Source: Buttiauxella massiliensis (lineage in GTDB: Bacteria; Pseudomonadota; Gammaproteobacteria; Enterobacterales; Enterobacteriaceae). From it: a stretch of DNA of 64,000 nucleotides. Positions 61,543 to 64,000 of the stretch are shown piece by piece. The notes under the pieces are model-generated. The model saw only the letters and a list, made by a program, of their open reading frames with translations, ran no database searches and had not been told where the DNA came from. The first letter of the stretch is position 1, and each line of letters begins with the position of its first letter. The position numbers and the translations under genes were made by a program. The stretch lies in contig NZ_LR722650.1 of the NCBI RefSeq assembly GCF_902500225.1, positions 186,001 through 250,000 of the forward strand, read 5' to 3'.

Positions 61543-64000
61543 ATGTTTAGCTCTGTATTGATAGCTAACCGCGGTGAAATTGCCGTTCGGGCAATTAAAA
61601 CACTGAAAAAAATGGGTATCGGCAGCGTTGCTGTTTACTCCGAACCTGATGCTAACGCGCAGCATGTAATTGATGCCGATGTGGCGATTGCGCTGGGTGG
61701 CGAAAAAGCAGCGGACAGTTACCTCGATATTGAGAAGATCGTTGCCGCTGCTAAAGCGAGCGGTGCGCAGGCGATATTCCCTGGCTACGGTTTTTTATCG
61801 GAACGCGCGGAGTTTGCCCAAGCCTGTGCTGATAATGGGCTGGTGTTCATCGGCCCAACCGCCGAACAAATTCGGGATTTCGGCCTGAAACACCGTGCGC
61901 GTGAACTGGCCTTTAAAGCTGATGTGCCGATGACACCGGGAACGGGCCTGTTGCTGACACTGAAAGAAGCACAACTTGCAGCGGCTGAAATTGGCTACCC
62001 GGTGATGCTGAAAACCACCGCAGGTGGCGGGGGAATTGGTCTTACACGCTGCGAGGATGAAGCGAGCCTGATTGATGCCTGGTCGAGCGTAAAACGTATG
62101 GGCCAGCAGTTTTTCAGCGATGATGGCGTATTTATCGAGCGTTTTGTTGACCGCGCCCGTCACCTGGAAGTACAGATTTTTGGCGATGGAAAAGGCAAAG
62201 TCGTAGCGCTGGGTGAGCGTGATTGCTCATTGCAACGCCGTAACCAGAAAGTGGTGGAAGAAACCCCAGCACCCAATTTGCCGCAAGCCACGCGTGAAGC
62301 GATTCATGCCGCCGCCGTGGCACTCGGTGAATCCGTCAATTACCGCAGTGCAGGCACCGTGGAGTTTATCTACGACGCCGCCCGCGATGCGTTCTATTTC
62401 CTTGAAGTGAACACCCGTTTGCAGGTCGAGCATCCGGTCACCGAAATGGTCACCGGGCTGGATCTTATCGAATGCATGATTAACGTCGCCGCAGGCGTCA
62501 CGCTTGACTGGCAGCGTTTAGCGCAGCCGCCAAAAGGGGCCGCCATCGAAGTGCGTATTTACGCCGAAGATGCGCTGAAAAACTTCCAGCCAAGTCCGGG
62601 CGTGCTGACCGACGTATTCTTCCCGCAGGATGTGCGGGTTGATGGTTGGGTCAGTACCGGCAGTGAAGTCAGTGCGTTTTACGATCCGATGATCGCTAAA
62701 GTGATCGTTTATGGTGACGATCGTCAGCAGGCGTTAAGTAAACTGAACACGGCGCTGGCGGCCACGCGTTTGCACGGTATTGCGACCAATCTCGATTACC
62801 TGCGTCAAATTGTGCAACTGGCGGAGTTTAAAGCCGGGGTGATGTGGACGCGTCTGCTGGATGATGTGGTTTATCAGGCTCATGCCATTGAAGTGCTTGA
62901 ACCCGGCACCTGGAGCAGCGTGCAGGACAGCCCAGGCCGTCTTGGTTATTGGGATATTGGCGTGCCGCCTTCCGGGCCAATGGATGATTTTGCTTTTCGT
63001 CTTGCCAACCGCATTGTCGGCAACCATCCGTCTGCCGCAGGTCTTGAATTTACCCTGCAGGGGCCGACGCTCCGCTTTCATAGCGCTGCCACCATCGCGT
63101 TAACGGGCGCCGATTGCCCGGCAACACTGGATGATGAAGCGATCCCATACTGGCAGCCGGTGATCGTCAAAGCCGGGCAGACCCTAAAACTGGGCCGCGC
63201 CACTTCCGGGTGCCGTACTTATCTGGCGGTACGCAATGGTTTCGACGTGCCGGTCTATCTCGGTAGCCGTTCGACCTTTGCCCTTGGGCAGTTCGGCGGC
63301 CATGCCGGGCGCACTTTACGTGTGGCGGATGTACTGGCGATCTCCCAACCGTGTTTACCAGCGTGCACTACGCCCGCACCAATTTCATTACCACAAACCC
63401 CGGAACCGGCAGTTATCCCGCAATACAGCGATGTGTGGGAAATTGGCGTGTTGTATGGGCCGCATGGCGCGCCTGATTTCTTCACATCTGAATCCATGCA
63501 GACGTTCTTTGAAGCCGAGTGGCAGGTTCACTACAACTCGAACCGCCTCGGCGTGCGTTTGGTCGGCCCGAAACCTGAATGGACGCGGGCTGACGGCGGC
63601 GAAGCGGGGCTACATCCTTCCAACGTTCATGATTGTGAATACGCGATTGGCGCGGTGAATTTTACCGGCGACTTCCCGGTGATCCTGACGCGTGACGGCC
63701 CAAGCCTCGGCGGGTTTGTCTGCCCGGTCACCATTGCGAAAGCCGAACTGTGGAAAGTCGGGCAGGTGAAACCAGGTGACCGCATTCGCTTCCACGCGAT
63801 CACCTTTGAACACGCGCAGTCGTTGGAAATAGCCCAGGACGTGGCGGTCACTAATTTGCTGCATGTGTTAAATCTGCCGGATTTGCACCCGTCGATAACA
63901 CCGACCACCACCTCAAGTGCGGCAATTCTCGCAGAACTGGAAGCGCAAAGTGATTTACCGGCGGTGGTTTACCGCCAGGCAGGCGACAACTATGTGCTTA
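61543..64000 (+). CDS. uca: Urea carboxylase (5' part; runs off the window)
   Basis: 819 codons are present without a stop out of about 1200. Start ATG 61543 with AAGGAG upstream. Biotin carboxylase domain (about 1-450): FSSVLIANRGEIAVRAIKTL, the ATP-grasp loop KTTAGGGGIGLTRC, EVNTRLQVEHPVTEMVTGLDL. Then the carboxyltransferase region with KipA-like (VQDSPGRLGYWDIGVPPSGPMDD) and KipI-like domains. The biotinyl domain lies outside. It carboxylates urea (some members prefer guanidine) to allophanate for AtzF. Operon and sigma-54 promoter point to nitrogen scavenging. Confidence 0.93.
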   Translation, partial: MFSSVLIANRGEIAVRAIKTLKKMGIGSVAVYSEPDANAQHVIDADVAIALGGEKAADSYLDIEKIVAAAKASGAQAIFPGYGFLSERAEFAQACADNGLVFIGPTAEQIRDFGLKHRARELAFKADVPMTPGTGLLLTLKEAQLAAAEIGYPVMLKTTAGGGGIGLTRCEDEASLIDAWSSVKRMGQQFFSDDGVFIERFVDRARHLEVQIFGDGKGKVVALGERDCSLQRRNQKVVEETPAPNLPQATREAIHAAAVALGESVNYRSAGTVEFIYDAARDAFYFLEVNTRLQVEHPVTEMVTGLDLIECMINVAAGVTLDWQRLAQPPKGAAIEVRIYAEDALKNFQPSPGVLTDVFFPQDVRVDGWVSTGSEVSAFYDPMIAKVIVYGDDRQQALSKLNTALAATRLHGIATNLDYLRQIVQLAEFKAGVMWTRLLDDVVYQAHAIEVLEPGTWSSVQDSPGRLGYWDIGVPPSGPMDDFAFRLANRIVGNHPSAAGLEFTLQGPTLRFHSAATIALTGADCPATLDDEAIPYWQPVIVKAGQTLKLGRATSGCRTYLAVRNGFDVPVYLGSRSTFALGQFGGHAGRTLRVADVLAISQPCLPACTTPAPISLPQTPEPAVIPQYSDVWEIGVLYGPHGAPDFFTSESMQTFFEAEWQVHYNSNRLGVRLVGPKPEWTRADGGEAGLHPSNVHDCEYAIGAVNFTGDFPVILTRDGPSLGGFVCPVTIAKAELWKVGQVKPGDRIRFHAITFEHAQSLEIAQDVAVTNLLHVLNLPDLHPSITPTTTSSAAILAELEAQSDLPAVVYRQAGDNYVL

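Overview
The window reads as chromosomal DNA of a member of the Enterobacteriaceae. Much of it is Escherichia-like housekeeping and backbone sequence (ydbH-ynbE-ydbL, azoR, hrpA, pepT, ydcY, dtpB) with an exact-length ERIC element, REP-type palindromes and typical enterobacterial ribosome sites. The accessory gene set (glycyl-radical propanediol microcompartment, dat-ddc, srfABC, two-gene urea amidolyase, PQQ dehydrogenase) fits genera around Enterobacter, Kluyvera or Buttiauxella. The genus is a guess.

Layout. 1-1466: end of the ydbH-ynbE-ydbL envelope operon and a small secreted Ser/Gly/Thr-rich protein. 2040-4916: dat-ddc, which makes 1,3-diaminopropane. 5000-7332: a MocR-type regulator divergent from an EamA exporter, with a perfect palindrome at the shared start region. 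7447-13120: azoR, an ERIC element, hrpA and an SDR oxidoreductase.

13302-30472 is a complete glycyl-radical bacterial microcompartment locus for vitamin B12-independent 1,2-propanediol breakdown (GRM3 type). Going right it encodes an alcohol dehydrogenase, PduL phosphotransacylase, a flavoprotein, an EutN-type vertex protein, a PduO C-terminal-like protein and a propionate kinase. After a leader hairpin come shell proteins PduA and PduB, CoA-acylating aldehyde dehydrogenase, the permuted shell protein GrpU, a DJ-1-like protein, the diol dehydratase, its radical-SAM activase and a MIP channel. A convergent arm encodes a shell protein with a long charged tail, a dedicated S-adenosylmethionine synthetase and a two-component system whose kinase carries a PocR-type sensor domain. 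The dehydratase has His164, His281, Ser282, Cys433, Glu435 and Asp447, the diol-dehydratase set, not the choline-lyase set.

30692-42571: pepT, a DppA-like binding protein, a membrane PQQ-dependent glucose/quinate-family dehydrogenase, a YdeP-like molybdopterin oxidoreductase, a chemoreceptor with a candidate flagellar sigma-28 promoter, a palindromic insertion between REP units, and an ABC-F ATPase preceded by a 28-codon leader peptide. 42962-47440: an aldehyde dehydrogenase, a metallo-beta-lactamase-fold protein, a LysR regulator and a small divergent carboxymuconolactone decarboxylase/tautomerase operon. 47489-53925: the srfA-srfB-srfC operon (envelope protein, actin/Hsp70-like ATPase, P-loop-like protein). 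54123-59286: a class I glutamine amidotransferase, a second DppA-like protein, a GNAT acetyltransferase, gene remnants, ydcY and dtpB. 59680-64000: allophanate hydrolase and the start of urea carboxylase, behind a near-consensus sigma-54 promoter that points to nitrogen control.

The best candidates for something little described are the leader peptide/ABC-F arrangement, the palindromic element with a 9-bp direct repeat, the srfABC machine, and several unassigned parts of the microcompartment locus (flavoprotein, DJ-1 protein, tailed shell protein). I saw no tRNA, rRNA, CRISPR array, phage or intact insertion sequence.
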